Assembly (NCBI RefSeq): GCF_018588585.1
Contig: NZ_JAEUFG010000001.1
Coordinates: 186,001 to 250,000 of the forward strand
Direction of reading: 5' to 3'
Source of the DNA: Bacillus sp. SM2101
Lineage (GTDB): Bacteria > Bacillota > Bacilli > Bacillales > SM2101
Length of the DNA stretch: 64,000 bases
Shown: positions 9,421 through 17,878 of the stretch, piece by piece
Layout of the letters: each line of letters begins with the position of its first letter
Numbering within the stretch: position 1 is the first letter of the stretch
Made by a program: the position numbers and the translations under genes
The notes under the pieces: generated by a model
Database searches by the model: none
What the model was told of the DNA's origin: nothing
Seen by the model: only the letters and a program-made list of their open reading frames with translations

Positions 9421-10971
9421 CTACAACGGGATGTTACCGTGTTTCTTTTTTGGACGCTGTTCTTTCTTATTCCTCAACATTTCAAGCGCTTGAACTATTT
9501 TAATTCTCGTTTCTCGTGGGTCGATGACATCATCAACCATACCTTGACTAGCTGCTACATATGGATTTGCAAACTTTTCCCGGTATTCTTCTATTTTTTG
9601 TGCTCGTATCTCTTCAGGATTTTCACTTGCGTTAATTTCGTTTGCAAAAATAATATTTGCCGCACCTTGAGGGCCCATTACAGCTATTTCAGCATTTGGC
9701 CATGCAAATACAATATCTGCTCCGATTGACTTACTGTTTAGCGCAACATATGCTCCACCATATGCCTTACGTAGTATTACGGTTAATTTTGGAACAGTCG
9801 CTTCAGAATAGGCATACAAAATTTTTGCACCGTGACGAATAATTCCACCATGTTCTTGTTTAACACCAGGGAAAAAGCCCGTCACATCTTCAAACGTGAT
9901 AAGTGGAATGTTAAACGAATCGCAAAAACGAATAAATCGTGCAGCCTTATCTGAGGAATCGATATCTAATCCCCCCGCCATAAACTTTGGTTGGTTACAT
10001 ACAAGCCCAACTACTTCGCCTCTTATTCGCGCAAAGCCTACAACTATATTGCGAGCAAAGTGCTCATGAATTTCTAAAAAAGAGCCTTCATCTACCACTT
10101 GTTCAATGACTTTACGGACATCATATGGACGTACAGGATCAAATGGGATCACATCTGTTAAATCTGCTCGATAATCATCATCTGATGAAGCGTCATATAT
10201 CGGAGCCTTCTCCTCATTATTTTGGGGTAAATAACTTAGTAACCTTCGAACTTGAGCGAGTACCTCCTCTTCAGTCTGACCAGAAAAATGGGCATTCCCA
10301 CTTATAGAATTATGTACATTTGCTCCACCTAAATCCTCTGAGCTAATTTGTTCACCAGTTACAGTCTCAATTACTTTTGGACCAGTGATGAACATTTGAC
10401 TCGTCTTTTCTACCATGAAAACAAAATCAGTAATTGCAGGGGAGTACACAGCTCCTCCTGCACAAGGTCCCATAATTACAGAAATTTGTGGAATCACACC
10501 TGAATAGATTGAGTTTCTATAAAAGACATGGCCATAGCCATCTAAAGACAAAACCCCTTCTTGGATTCTCGCACCACCAGAGTCATTTAGTCCGACAAAT
10601 GGGGCACCATTTTGAACAGCTAAATCCATTACATTTGCTATTTTTTTAGCATGCATTTCCCCTAGCGCACCACCAAAAACAGTGAAATCTTGTGAAAATA
10701 AATATATCGGTTTCCCGTTGACTTTCCCATATCCTGTTACAACTCCATCTCCAGGACCTTCCTTATTACCTAAGCCAAAGTCGTTGCAACGATGTTCAAT
10801 AAATGGGTTTAATTCAACAAATGTTCCTTCATCTACTAACAGCTCAATACGCTCTCGAGCTGTTAATTTACCTTTTTCATGCTGTTTAGCTATTTTATTA
10901 TCCCCACCACCCATCTCAACTTTTCTACGTCGATCGTATAGGTCATTAATTTTTTCATAGATGTCTTCCAT
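9421..10971 (-). CDS. mmdA: Propionyl-CoA carboxylase beta / methylmalonyl-CoA decarboxylase alpha (YqjD-like carboxyltransferase)
   Basis: A 516-residue biotin-dependent carboxyltransferase of the PccB/MmdA type, with two crotonase-fold halves. Conserved blocks are GARIQEGV near residue 118, GPCAGGAVYSPA near 155 and, in the second half, GFFPGVKQEHGGIIRHGAK near 380 and ITFEDVTG just before it. It transfers CO2 between biotin and propionyl-CoA, linking propionyl-CoA and methylmalonyl-CoA. It lies one base after mce and matches the yqjD-yqjC pair of B. subtilis. The ATG at 10971 follows AGGAGG. No biotin carboxylase or biotin carrier lies beside it, so whether it works as a carboxylase or a decarboxylase cannot be decided here. 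Confidence 0.88.
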   Translation of the reverse strand: MEDIYEKINDLYDRRRKVEMGGGDNKIAKQHEKGKLTARERIELLVDEGTFVELNPFIEHRCNDFGLGNKEGPGDGVVTGYGKVNGKPIYLFSQDFTVFGGALGEMHAKKIANVMDLAVQNGAPFVGLNDSGGARIQEGVLSLDGYGHVFYRNSIYSGVIPQISVIMGPCAGGAVYSPAITDFVFMVEKTSQMFITGPKVIETVTGEQISSEDLGGANVHNSISGNAHFSGQTEEEVLAQVRRLLSYLPQNNEEKAPIYDASSDDDYRADLTDVIPFDPVRPYDVRKVIEQVVDEGSFLEIHEHFARNIVVGFARIRGEVVGLVCNQPKFMAGGLDIDSSDKAARFIRFCDSFNIPLITFEDVTGFFPGVKQEHGGIIRHGAKILYAYSEATVPKLTVILRKAYGGAYVALNSKSIGADIVFAWPNAEIAVMGPQGAANIIFANEINASENPEEIRAQKIEEYREKFANPYVAASQGMVDDVIDPRETRIKIVQALEMLRNKKEQRPKKKHGNIPL

Positions 10972-10972
10972 G

Positions 10973-11386
10973 CTAATCCTCCTGCTTTCTTTTTTCACAT
11001 AGCTCAAATAAAACACCTTTTGACGATTTAGGATGAATAAAAGCTATTTTCGAACCTCCTGCACCCGTTTTTGCTTTCTCGTTAATCACCCGAATCCCGT
11101 TCAACTTCATATCTTCTAGTCGTTGTTCTATAGAGTCTACAGCTAATGCTATATGATGGATACCTTCTCCACGTTTTTCAATAAAAACTGCTATGGGGCT
11201 ATCTGTGTTTATTGGTTCTAATAGTTCTAGCTTAGATTCACCTATTTTTAAAAAGGCTACGCGAACTTTTTCAGACTCAACCTCTTCGATTCCTTCTAAA
11301 TGTAGGTGAAGTACATCTTGATAGAATGGTAGCGCTTCCTTTATGGAACGTACTGCAATACCAATATGATCAATTTTCTTTACCAT
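10973..11386 (-). CDS. mce: Methylmalonyl-CoA epimerase
   Basis: A 137-residue vicinal-oxygen-chelate protein. Two beta-alpha-beta-beta-beta modules are visible, with DHIGIAVRS at the start, HHIALAVDS near residue 77 (metal-binding His) and a C-terminal GVLFELCE supplying the metal-binding Glu. It interconverts the (R) and (S) forms of methylmalonyl-CoA, connecting the carboxyltransferase encoded just downstream with the B12 mutase encoded by mutAB at 27-31 kb. The gene leads a two-gene operon with mmdA; the mmdA ribosome site overlaps the end of mce. Length is normal for the family. Confidence 0.92.
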   Translation of the reverse strand: MVKKIDHIGIAVRSIKEALPFYQDVLHLHLEGIEEVESEKVRVAFLKIGESKLELLEPINTDSPIAVFIEKRGEGIHHIALAVDSIEQRLEDMKLNGIRVINEKAKTGAGGSKIAFIHPKSSKGVLFELCEKRKQED

Positions 11387-11490
11387 ATAGCAATAACACC
11401 CCTTCTAATAGCATATCTTCACACAATAGTGATTATATAGCTACTCTTATCTGTAATAAAGCTGTAGTTTCCATAATATTTTACCTCATC

Positions 11491-11521
11491 CTAGTCTAGA
11501 GGTTTCTATTCTAGTCTAGAG
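11491..11521. promoter_or_regulatory. Direct 11-bp repeat, possible operator upstream of mce
   Basis: CTAGTCTAGAG occurs exactly twice, at 11491-11501 and 11511-11521, with starts 20 bp apart, close to two helical turns. Each copy contains the palindrome TCTAGA. It lies about 105 bp upstream of mce in the 536-bp divergent gap before prli42. A regulator site is an inference; no matching regulator is identified. Nothing else in the gap (11387-11922) is recognisable. Confidence 0.35.
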
Positions 11522-11922
11522 AGTCACAGGTTATGACATTACATCATATCTACTGGGCGTAAGCTTACTTATTCTAGGTGAAATTACATCTGATGCGCTT
11601 TCCAATTATCCAGCTGCGCCTCCTTGCTTCTCAAGTTGTTTCATCTATACAACTAAAGGCAAAGAACGACTTCTAGTGTATAGTCTTCAACACTTGTGGG
11701 AATCAAGGGTAACCCTACTATTGCCCACATGGGTGGGCTAATTTTATGTAGAATTCAGTCGGCTTTGTTTTCCTAATTATCTTATTCTCCAAAAAGCGAC
11801 ATTTTCCTTCAATTATTCTAATTTCCAAAATCAACTACAACTTCATAGAATAACTTCTTGTCCAAGTTATCATTTGGGGTTAAAATGATATAAAGAAAGT
11901 TTTGTTTAGGAGGGGAAAAAGA

Positions 11923-12018
11923 ATGTCCCGTAAAAAGACACAAAAGGTTATCATTTATGTCATGCTCGGTACAATGTTACTTACTACGTTATTAGCTGGT
12001 GCTAGTACGTGGCTATAA
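11923..12018 (+). CDS. prli42: Stressosome-associated small membrane protein Prli42
   Basis: A 31-codon gene. The protein starts MSRKKTQKVIIYVML and continues as one hydrophobic helix ending GASTWL. A short basic N-terminus (RKKTQK) before a single transmembrane segment is the pattern of Prli42, a conserved Firmicutes miniprotein that in Listeria anchors the stressosome to the membrane. Translation support is excellent: AGGAGGGG about nine bases before the ATG, and a strong terminator 14 bases after the stop. Recognition rests on length, composition and my recall of the family; the role in this organism is inferred. Confidence 0.8.
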   Translation: MSRKKTQKVIIYVMLGTMLLTTLLAGASTWL

Positions 12019-12031
12019 AATATAATTATTA

Positions 12032-12065
12032 AAGCATCGGAATAAACAAATTCCGATGCTTTTTC
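12032..12065 (+). terminator. Intrinsic terminator after prli42
   Basis: AGCATCGGAAT and ATTCCGATGCT form a perfect 11-bp stem around a six-base loop, followed by TTTTT. It can also serve the convergent L,D-transpeptidase gene. Confidence 0.88.
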
Positions 12066-12107
12066 ATACTTCATCTTTTTATTTGAACTGAGCTTGCTGT
12101 TTATCAT

Positions 12108-12620
12108 TCAACGTTTCATTGCGCCATATTGTATTGCTAACTCTTCAAAGCTATCCTCACTGCGAACAATTAAAACTTTTGTACCGATTGGCAATCGTTC
12201 AAAAAGCTGTTCAACATCTTTATTTTGCATCCTAACACAGCCTTGTGTTACATATGTACCAATAGATGAAGGGGTATTCGTACCATGGATACCGTAAATT
12301 CTACCTTGTGTACCTTTGACATCAAGCCCTAGCCACCTGCTCCCTAATGGATTTTTTGGAGAGCCACCTTGAATATCTTTTTTTCGATAATATGGATTAA
12401 TTGCTTTAACGATAATCGTGAATTCTCCCTGTGGTGTATCTTTGTTAGTAGCACCAGTAGCGATAGGGTAAACCTGCTGTATATCCCCGTCATTAATATA
12501 TGCTAATTTATTGTCCTGTTTATTAATAATTACAAAAGGGTCACCAACTATTGGATTTTGCCCTAATGGCCATATTGGAGATAAAGAAATAGTAAACAAA
12601 AGCAACATGGACCAATTCAA
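12108..12620 (-). CDS. L,D-transpeptidase (YkuD domain), secreted
   Basis: A 170-residue protein with an N-terminal hydrophobic segment (about residues 4-18) and one YkuD catalytic domain. The catalytic signature is split as IHGTN near residue 122 and the active-site YVTQGCVRMQN near residue 138, with the nucleophilic Cys inside GCVRM. Such enzymes form 3-3 peptidoglycan cross-links or attach proteins to the wall; in Bacillus they often affect spores or stationary-phase wall. There is no LysM domain. The start is probably the TTG six bases after GGGGGTGG; an ATG four codons in is the alternative. Confidence 0.88.
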   Translation of the reverse strand: MNWSMLLLFTISLSPIWPLGQNPIVGDPFVIINKQDNKLAYINDGDIQQVYPIATGATNKDTPQGEFTIIVKAINPYYRKKDIQGGSPKNPLGSRWLGLDVKGTQGRIYGIHGTNTPSSIGTYVTQGCVRMQNKDVEQLFERLPIGTKVLIVRSEDSFEELAIQYGAMKR

Positions 12621-12692
12621 ACTTAACCACCCCCATTTAAAACACTTTATCTTTAGTGTTATTAGAACGAGAGGTTTTATTCAAGATTTAAA

Positions 12693-13643
12693 CTAGTTCA
12701 TTGGTATAAACGAGTCTTTAATAATTAAGTAGAGCTCCATTTCTTTTATAAAATGGAGTAAAGAAGCTCTTGCCTCAAATTCTTCACGACTAACAGGTAA
12801 AGGCATGTCCTCAAATTTTTTCTTCATATTTGCTAACTTAACTAAGTATGTTTTTGCTGTATTACCAGGATGAATGCCTGTAATTAAATCCTCTACGAAA
12901 TCAGCTATTATTTCTCCCTGTTCCACTGTGATCGTAATAGATGTTACTGTAGGTAACACTCTTTCTATAATTTCAAACTGCTTTTCTCGCATAGTAAAGT
13001 AATGGTAGTAACCATCTTTTTTCCGAAGAAAGCGATTTTCTATGTCCTTAAGTGCCACATCTTTAGCCTCGTGTATTAGCGTATCTGTTGCTGTTATCTC
13101 CTCACCTTTCCAGCTCATATCATTGGTTCGTAGGTACACAACAATATGTTCGAATATTTTTTTAAAATTACCTTCGACTTCTTGTTGATAACTTCGTAAT
13201 CTTTTTTCAACACTTGGCATGTATATATTTACGAGTAACGCAATTAATATACCAATTAAAATAATAATTAATTCATTAATTACAAATTGAACAGTAAATT
13301 GCTGCGCTGCGTAAAAATGAAGAATAATTACAATACTCGTTATTATTCCTTCCTGAATCCGCAACATAACAGTTGTAGGAATAAAAAATAAAACTAATAG
13401 ACCGACTGAAACTGGTGTATATCCAAAACCCTCAAAAAATAAAAATGCAAAAATAATTCCAACAACACAAGCTAGAAACCTGTCAATTGAGCTCAAAACC
13501 GATTCCTTCTTTGTCGATTGAATACATAAAACAGTAATAATTCCCGCAGAAATGTAATTCTCCAATTGCAAAAAATTCGCAAGAGCCATTGAAATCGTTA
13601 TTCCAAGTGCAGTTTTCAACGTTCGATAACCAATTTTAAACAT
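12693..13643 (-). CDS. Aromatic acid exporter family membrane protein (YqjA-like)
   Basis: A 316-residue protein with an N-terminal membrane domain of about five or six hydrophobic segments (residues 5-150) and a soluble, mostly helical C-terminal half. This matches the ArAE_1 (DUF939) family, to which B. subtilis YqjA belongs, and the position next to the mce-mmdA pair agrees. The family is named for similarity to aromatic-acid efflux proteins, but transport has not been shown for most members. It starts at an ATG after a weak AGGAGAAA ribosome site. Substrate unknown. Confidence 0.78.
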   Translation of the reverse strand: MFKIGYRTLKTALGITISMALANFLQLENYISAGIITVLCIQSTKKESVLSSIDRFLACVVGIIFAFLFFEGFGYTPVSVGLLVLFFIPTTVMLRIQEGIITSIVIILHFYAAQQFTVQFVINELIIILIGILIALLVNIYMPSVEKRLRSYQQEVEGNFKKIFEHIVVYLRTNDMSWKGEEITATDTLIHEAKDVALKDIENRFLRKKDGYYHYFTMREKQFEIIERVLPTVTSITITVEQGEIIADFVEDLITGIHPGNTAKTYLVKLANMKKKFEDMPLPVSREEFEARASLLHFIKEMELYLIIKDSFIPMN

Positions 13644-13771
13644 AATTTTCTCCTAGGTTGTGAATTCCTATATATGTAGTTACACTTTCTTTGCAAACAT
13701 AATTATAAACTGCATGCTAAAGAATTGAAAGTTCCGTTAGTTAAAAGGAGATATGTGTAGCTTTTTTAAAA

Positions 13772-13836
13772 TTGACAAGCAAAGCAAAAGATGTTTTAAT
13801 TATCTCGAATTAAAAATATTTTAATATGAGATAATT
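13772..13836 (+). promoter_or_regulatory. Sigma-A promoter with MhqR-like palindromic operator
   Basis: A -35 TTGACA (13772-13777) and -10 TTTAAT (13795-13800) are separated by 17 bp. Starting inside the -10 is a 39-bp palindrome: outer arms AATTATCTC (13798-13806) and GAGATAATT (13828-13836), inner arms ATTAAAA and TTTTAAT, with a three-base centre. The left half TATCTCGAATT matches the B. subtilis MhqR half-site as I recall it. The position over the start of transcription suits a repressor of the MhqN-like gene downstream. Confidence 0.7.
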
Positions 13837-13882
13837 AGTCATGTTTTTCAAATCAATAGATGATGAAAGTGAGGTATTGAAA

Positions 13883-14500
13883 TTGAGCGCAGAGCAATTA
13901 ATCAAAGAAAGACGGTCCGCAAGTAATTTTGAAGAAGATATCAAAATGACCGAACATGATTTCGAACAAATATTTGAACTAGTAAAATATGCTCCATCAG
14001 CATTTAACTTGCAGCATACACACTATGTTGTCGTACAAAATGCTGAAACGAAGCTTGCACTCAAAGAAGCAGCTTTTGGTCAACACAAAGTAGGTACAGC
14101 TTCTGCAACAATCGTTGTTTTAGGTGATCGGCTAGCTTATCAACAAGCTGCCGATATATATGAAGGACTTGTAAACTTAAATATACTCAGTAAGCAAGAA
14201 TTTGATCATACGATTCAAAGTATTAATCAACTATATGAATCTCGCGGTTCTCAATTCTTAACAGAAGAAGCAATTAGAAATGCTAGCTTATCAGCAATGT
14301 TATTTATGATTGCAGCTAAAGAACACCGATGGGATACTTGCCCAATGATTGGTTTTGATCCTACTCAAGTAAAAAAGATTTTACAGTTAGAGGATCGCTA
14401 TGAACCTGTATTATTAATTACAATTGGCAAAGAAAAATTATCTAGTCGTTCTCCAAGAGGATATAGAAAACCAGTAAGAGAGTTTGTTACGTTTACATAA
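13883..14500 (+). CDS. MhqN-like nitroreductase family protein
   Basis: A 205-residue FMN-dependent nitroreductase-fold protein. KERRSASNF near residue 8 is the flavin phosphate-binding start, APSAFNLQHTHYVVV near residue 43 and the C-terminal SRSPRGYRKPV are closely shared with B. subtilis MhqN, a quinone-inducible member. It probably reduces quinones or nitroaromatics with NAD(P)H. The reading frame opens with an ATG at 13841 that has no ribosome site; the TTG at 13883, nine bases after GAGG, gives the family's normal N-terminus. It is a single gene between its own promoter and a bidirectional terminator. No mhqR gene is in the window. Confidence 0.83.
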   Translation: MSAEQLIKERRSASNFEEDIKMTEHDFEQIFELVKYAPSAFNLQHTHYVVVQNAETKLALKEAAFGQHKVGTASATIVVLGDRLAYQQAADIYEGLVNLNILSKQEFDHTIQSINQLYESRGSQFLTEEAIRNASLSAMLFMIAAKEHRWDTCPMIGFDPTQVKKILQLEDRYEPVLLITIGKEKLSSRSPRGYRKPVREFVTFT

Positions 14501-14519
14501 GAACTTGCTCTAAAAAAAA

Positions 14520-14553
14520 TAGAAGCGCTCCTCATAAAGGAGTGCTTCTATTT
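14520..14553. terminator. Bidirectional terminator between the nitroreductase and ceramidase genes
   Basis: AGAAGCGCTCCT and AGGAGTGCTTCT form a 12-bp stem (one G-T) around a five-base loop, with an A-run before and ATTTAT after. The flanking genes converge. Confidence 0.85.
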
Positions 14554-14558
14554 ATCGC

Positions 14559-16658
14559 TTACTCTACAGTAAACTCTGAAGAGGTCCCTTCGTACTCATA
14601 TACCTTTCCTGTAATAGTCTGATAAGCACCATAATGAACAATTCGGTAATCCCCAGCATCTGCGTCATAAGGAATTTCCCATTCAATCAAAGAGGAGGAA
14701 GTCCCTAATATTGTTGATTCTCTTATCCACCTAAACTTCGTTTCCCAATCTCCATCATTAGCAACAGTTATCCACTCACCATTCTCAAGCTTTTGAACTT
14801 CTAAGTATGTGGACTGTGTCCTAAAATTATTATTTGGATGTCCAGACCAAAAACTAACACTAACGATATTCCCTTTTTGATAAGACGATTGCACATCTTC
14901 TTTTACATCACCAAAGTTCTTAAAAATTGGTGGTGCATCAAAAATAATACCAATATCAAAATACACTTGTTCATTACTTAAATCTTTTGGAAGTGGACCA
15001 GGAGCTATTGCTTCATTATTAATAATCGCGTTTGATAATTTATCAAATTCTTGCAAGTATCCGCTTAACGTCCATTTCCCGAATTGAGTTGATGCTCCTT
15101 CATAATGCTGGATATCATATTCTTCAGGCGTTGTAACATAACTGCTGTACGAGTTTGATAACCCTGCAATGACTACGTAATTTTCACCGTTAAATTGTGG
15201 AGCCATATGCTCATTTACACTCTCTTTCAACCTTCTACCGGCCATTGATGTAAATTCTGCAGGCACGGCTAGAATCGAAAGCTGACCAATTTGAACCATT
15301 TGTAATGGGATAATTTGTGGAGTCCATGGATCAGGTGATACTTCTGACGGTGCAAATAATATTGGCTTCGGATAGTGCTGCTCCCATAGCTCCGGATATA
15401 ACACCCCACTCATTTCACCTATTTGCGGAACGAGAGTCAATAGTCCTTGTGCATAAGTTACAAGGTTATCATAACCGTCAACTGAATATTCAGGTTGTGT
15501 CATTCCTTCAACAAAAACCGGTAAATTGGTTCGACCATCCTCTGTACCAGCTGCAAAAGAATATCCCATCGTCGATGGATACGTTCTTCTTTCTTCACCA
15601 TCGGTATATTGTGGATCAACTACTAAATTTGAAAAATCTACGAATTCATGCCTAGAGCTTATCTGCCCTGTTAACCGCGTTTCAGCTAAGTTGCTTAATG
15701 CTTTTGCTTTCTCAAATTGAATTTCTCCAGATCTTTTAGTACTATCAAAGTCATCATCACCATAACCTTTACCATCTCCAAATATGTTAGGGGTTACGTC
15801 TCCTTCATTTGATTGTGCAAAAGCAGCAACAAATGTTTTATTAGCGTTATAATCTGTCTCCATCTCTTGTTCATATAAATAAGATGCGTACCCTTTATTA
15901 TCTCCGGAAATCAAATGATTTTCTTGACTCATTGAGACAGGGTGAACAGCAAACCAATTTATAATTCCTAGCAACTCACCTTGTTGATTGCGAAAATTAA
16001 GATGTGTCACCGTTTTATCAACACTGTCTTGAAATTTACTTCGTTCACTTTCAGGGTTATTGTTATATGCTTCGATAGACCGATTTGCACTTGTTCCGTC
16101 TAAATACCCTTCTGTTATTTCAACGTATCCTGGCTCAAGATTATAATGTGCTCTAATAATAGATTCATAAATCCCATCTACGATTGCTTGATAGTTTTCT
16201 TCATGAAACCCAAATGTAGAAACATTATATAGCCCTTCATGCGAGTATCCACCTGGCCCACTATGACTGTGTGTTGCACTTAGTATTACGTTGCTGTAAT
16301 TATAAAGATGACCGTAGCCGTTTTGCTCTAATTTATTGATTACCCCTTGTGTTACAGAATGAAAAATTTGTCCTACATCAGCACTTACAAATACAACATT
16401 ATTATTTGTATCTTTTTCTTTCATTATAAAAGCTCTAGAGCGTAAACGAAAATGCAAACCCTCTGTTTTCTGAGCAGAATCAGCATACCCCATCATCACT
16501 ACTTCTGCAGCTGGGCCCGTTATATCGTACATACCAGCACCTACATAATAATCAAATCCATTTGAATTGGTAGCGCTTTCAGTTTTTACTACAGGCGAGT
16601 ATGAAAGTACAACAACAAAAATAATAACAAATAACAACATTTTCTTATACAATTTCAA
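14559..16658 (-). CDS. Secreted neutral/alkaline ceramidase
   Basis: A 699-residue protein with an N-terminal signal peptide (KLYKKMLLFVIIFVVVL, likely cleaved near residue 29) and the neutral ceramidase fold. Visible hallmarks are GAGMYDITGP near residue 41, the zinc-binding ATHSHSGPGG near residue 128, NWFAVHPVSMS near residue 235, and QSNEGDVTPN near residue 283 with the family's nucleophilic Ser. A beta-sandwich C-terminal domain fills about 540-699. The enzyme hydrolyses the amide bond of ceramide outside the cell. Sphingolipids are not usual Bacillus lipids, so the substrate probably comes from outside. TTG codons at 16658 or 16652 both follow GGAGG; the second is better spaced. A CodY-like motif with three mismatches lies upstream (16736-16750). 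Confidence 0.88.
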   Translation of the reverse strand: MKLYKKMLLFVIIFVVVLSYSPVVKTESATNSNGFDYYVGAGMYDITGPAAEVVMMGYADSAQKTEGLHFRLRSRAFIMKEKDTNNNVVFVSADVGQIFHSVTQGVINKLEQNGYGHLYNYSNVILSATHSHSGPGGYSHEGLYNVSTFGFHEENYQAIVDGIYESIIRAHYNLEPGYVEITEGYLDGTSANRSIEAYNNNPESERSKFQDSVDKTVTHLNFRNQQGELLGIINWFAVHPVSMSQENHLISGDNKGYASYLYEQEMETDYNANKTFVAAFAQSNEGDVTPNIFGDGKGYGDDDFDSTKRSGEIQFEKAKALSNLAETRLTGQISSRHEFVDFSNLVVDPQYTDGEERRTYPSTMGYSFAAGTEDGRTNLPVFVEGMTQPEYSVDGYDNLVTYAQGLLTLVPQIGEMSGVLYPELWEQHYPKPILFAPSEVSPDPWTPQIIPLQMVQIGQLSILAVPAEFTSMAGRRLKESVNEHMAPQFNGENYVVIAGLSNSYSSYVTTPEEYDIQHYEGASTQFGKWTLSGYLQEFDKLSNAIINNEAIAPGPLPKDLSNEQVYFDIGIIFDAPPIFKNFGDVKEDVQSSYQKGNIVSVSFWSGHPNNNFRTQSTYLEVQKLENGEWITVANDGDWETKFRWIRESTILGTSSSLIEWEIPYDADAGDYRIVHYGAYQTITGKVYEYEGTSSEFTVE

Positions 16659-17121
16659 ATTCCTCCTTACTAGTTTAACAATATGTTTATATTGTTTTTA
16701 ATATATTCATAAGCTACAAAACTAGTTATATGCAGAAAATTCAGAAAATATATCGATAGAACCAGTTTATATTTATACGTATACAGGTAGAAAGTACCAC
16801 TAATCATACATTACTTGAACTTTTAAAAAAATAGGTTTTGATTTCATTCACACTCAAATGACAATTTAATAGCTTATTTTTGGCTCATATCATAAAGAAA
16901 AATGAAGAAACCTCTTTTAAGATACGTGATCAAAAACTAGCATCTCGAATTAAGATATTTAATGGATTAATTGGTTATATAAAGTGAAAATAATTCGTTT
17001 AGCTTCTTATGATTGAATTATGGGATTTTATGTTAACTTTGTTATAAAAACGGGTAATCAGCTTACCTTTCTCTGAAACATTTTTTTGAATTATTCGTCA
17101 ATTATATATGAGGAGGTTCTT

Positions 17122-17601
17122 ATGAAAAAAAATATATTATGTTTGTTTGTTATTGGAATATTAGTAGGTTGTTCAGAAAGAACCGTTACTGAGGAGAGTT
17201 GGGAAGTTTCCCCTACATTTACTGTAAAAAGCGAAGAGCATGAAAGAGAGTTAAGAGGATATAAAGGTGAAGTCGCTTTTTTGGATACAATGGATTTTAC
17301 AATTGGTCAAGGTGGTAAAACAAGGTGGTTTTTCTGGAGTGAAGAATTAAAAGAAGTTAATGAGGAGAATTTTAAATTGATTGGTATTCATAAAAAAACA
17401 GGAAAAGAAATAACTTTGATTGAATCAAAGGGGTGGGAAGTCGTAAATCAAAATGATAAGGAAACGGGAATAAAAGGTGTACTAGGGGCTCAATCGTCTC
17501 AACATACTGTGTTTTCACTTCCAACGGCTGGTTTATGGCGATTAAATGCTTTTATAGGGGATAAACTTTATGGAAGTATTGTTGTAGAAGTCAAAGAATA
17601 G
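17122..17601 (+). CDS. Putative lipoprotein of unknown function (possibly DUF4871 type)
   Basis: A 159-residue protein with a lipoprotein signal: MKKNILCLFVIGILVGC, where the Cys at about residue 17 would be lipidated. The mature part contains FLDTMDFTIGQGGKTRWFFW, a Lys-Glu-rich stretch and a C-terminal SLPTAGLWRLNAFIGD block followed by a beta strand. The pattern resembles the DUF4871 family of Bacillus lipoproteins, though I am not certain of that. The ATG at 17122 follows GAGGAGG, so the longer open frame upstream is not used. It stands alone, with a terminator about 95 bp downstream. The preceding gap (16659-17121) holds no recognisable gene. Confidence 0.7.
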   Translation: MKKNILCLFVIGILVGCSERTVTEESWEVSPTFTVKSEEHERELRGYKGEVAFLDTMDFTIGQGGKTRWFFWSEELKEVNEENFKLIGIHKKTGKEITLIESKGWEVVNQNDKETGIKGVLGAQSSQHTVFSLPTAGLWRLNAFIGDKLYGSIVVEVKE

Positions 17602-17696
17602 AAGTGAACTTGAAAAACAAGTACTTGTCCATCGGTGAATTAGGTGAAGTAAAGCTCTTCATTATACATGGTATTTGAATAAACCAATAAAACAAC

Positions 17697-17730
17697 AACG
17701 CAGAGTTGTAAAAAGCAAACTCTGCGTTTT
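17697..17730. terminator. Intrinsic terminator after the lipoprotein gene
   Basis: AACGCAGAGTT pairs with the complementary AACTCTGCGTT across a 12-base loop, then TTT. It lies between convergent genes. Confidence 0.75.
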
Positions 17731-17878
17731 ATCAAAAAATAAGATCCACCTTGTGAATTTAATTTTTCTATTTTCAGCCAAATTTATAAAAGCTCAACCA
17801 CATTGATGACCTTGTAATCCCTCGTAAGTAATACAACTATCTAAGCAAAAGCACTGTGACAATAATAGCTTACAACAT

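Noticed and set aside
9024-9493. Two or three overlapping plus-strand frames with a shared ANFNAYPLEVTSP-type stretch, resembling a duplicated protein.
   Set aside because: The shared peptide is only the translation of the tandem DNA repeat. There is no ribosome site and no known domain.
13751-13825. A 23-codon frame after AAAAGGAG, upstream of the nitroreductase gene, considered as a leader peptide.
   Set aside because: The ribosome site is too close to its ATG and the frame runs across the promoter and operator of the next gene.
16736-16750. A CodY-box-like sequence (AAAATTCAGAAAATA) upstream of the ceramidase gene.
   Set aside because: Three mismatches in an AT-rich region make chance likely; mentioned only in the gene entry.
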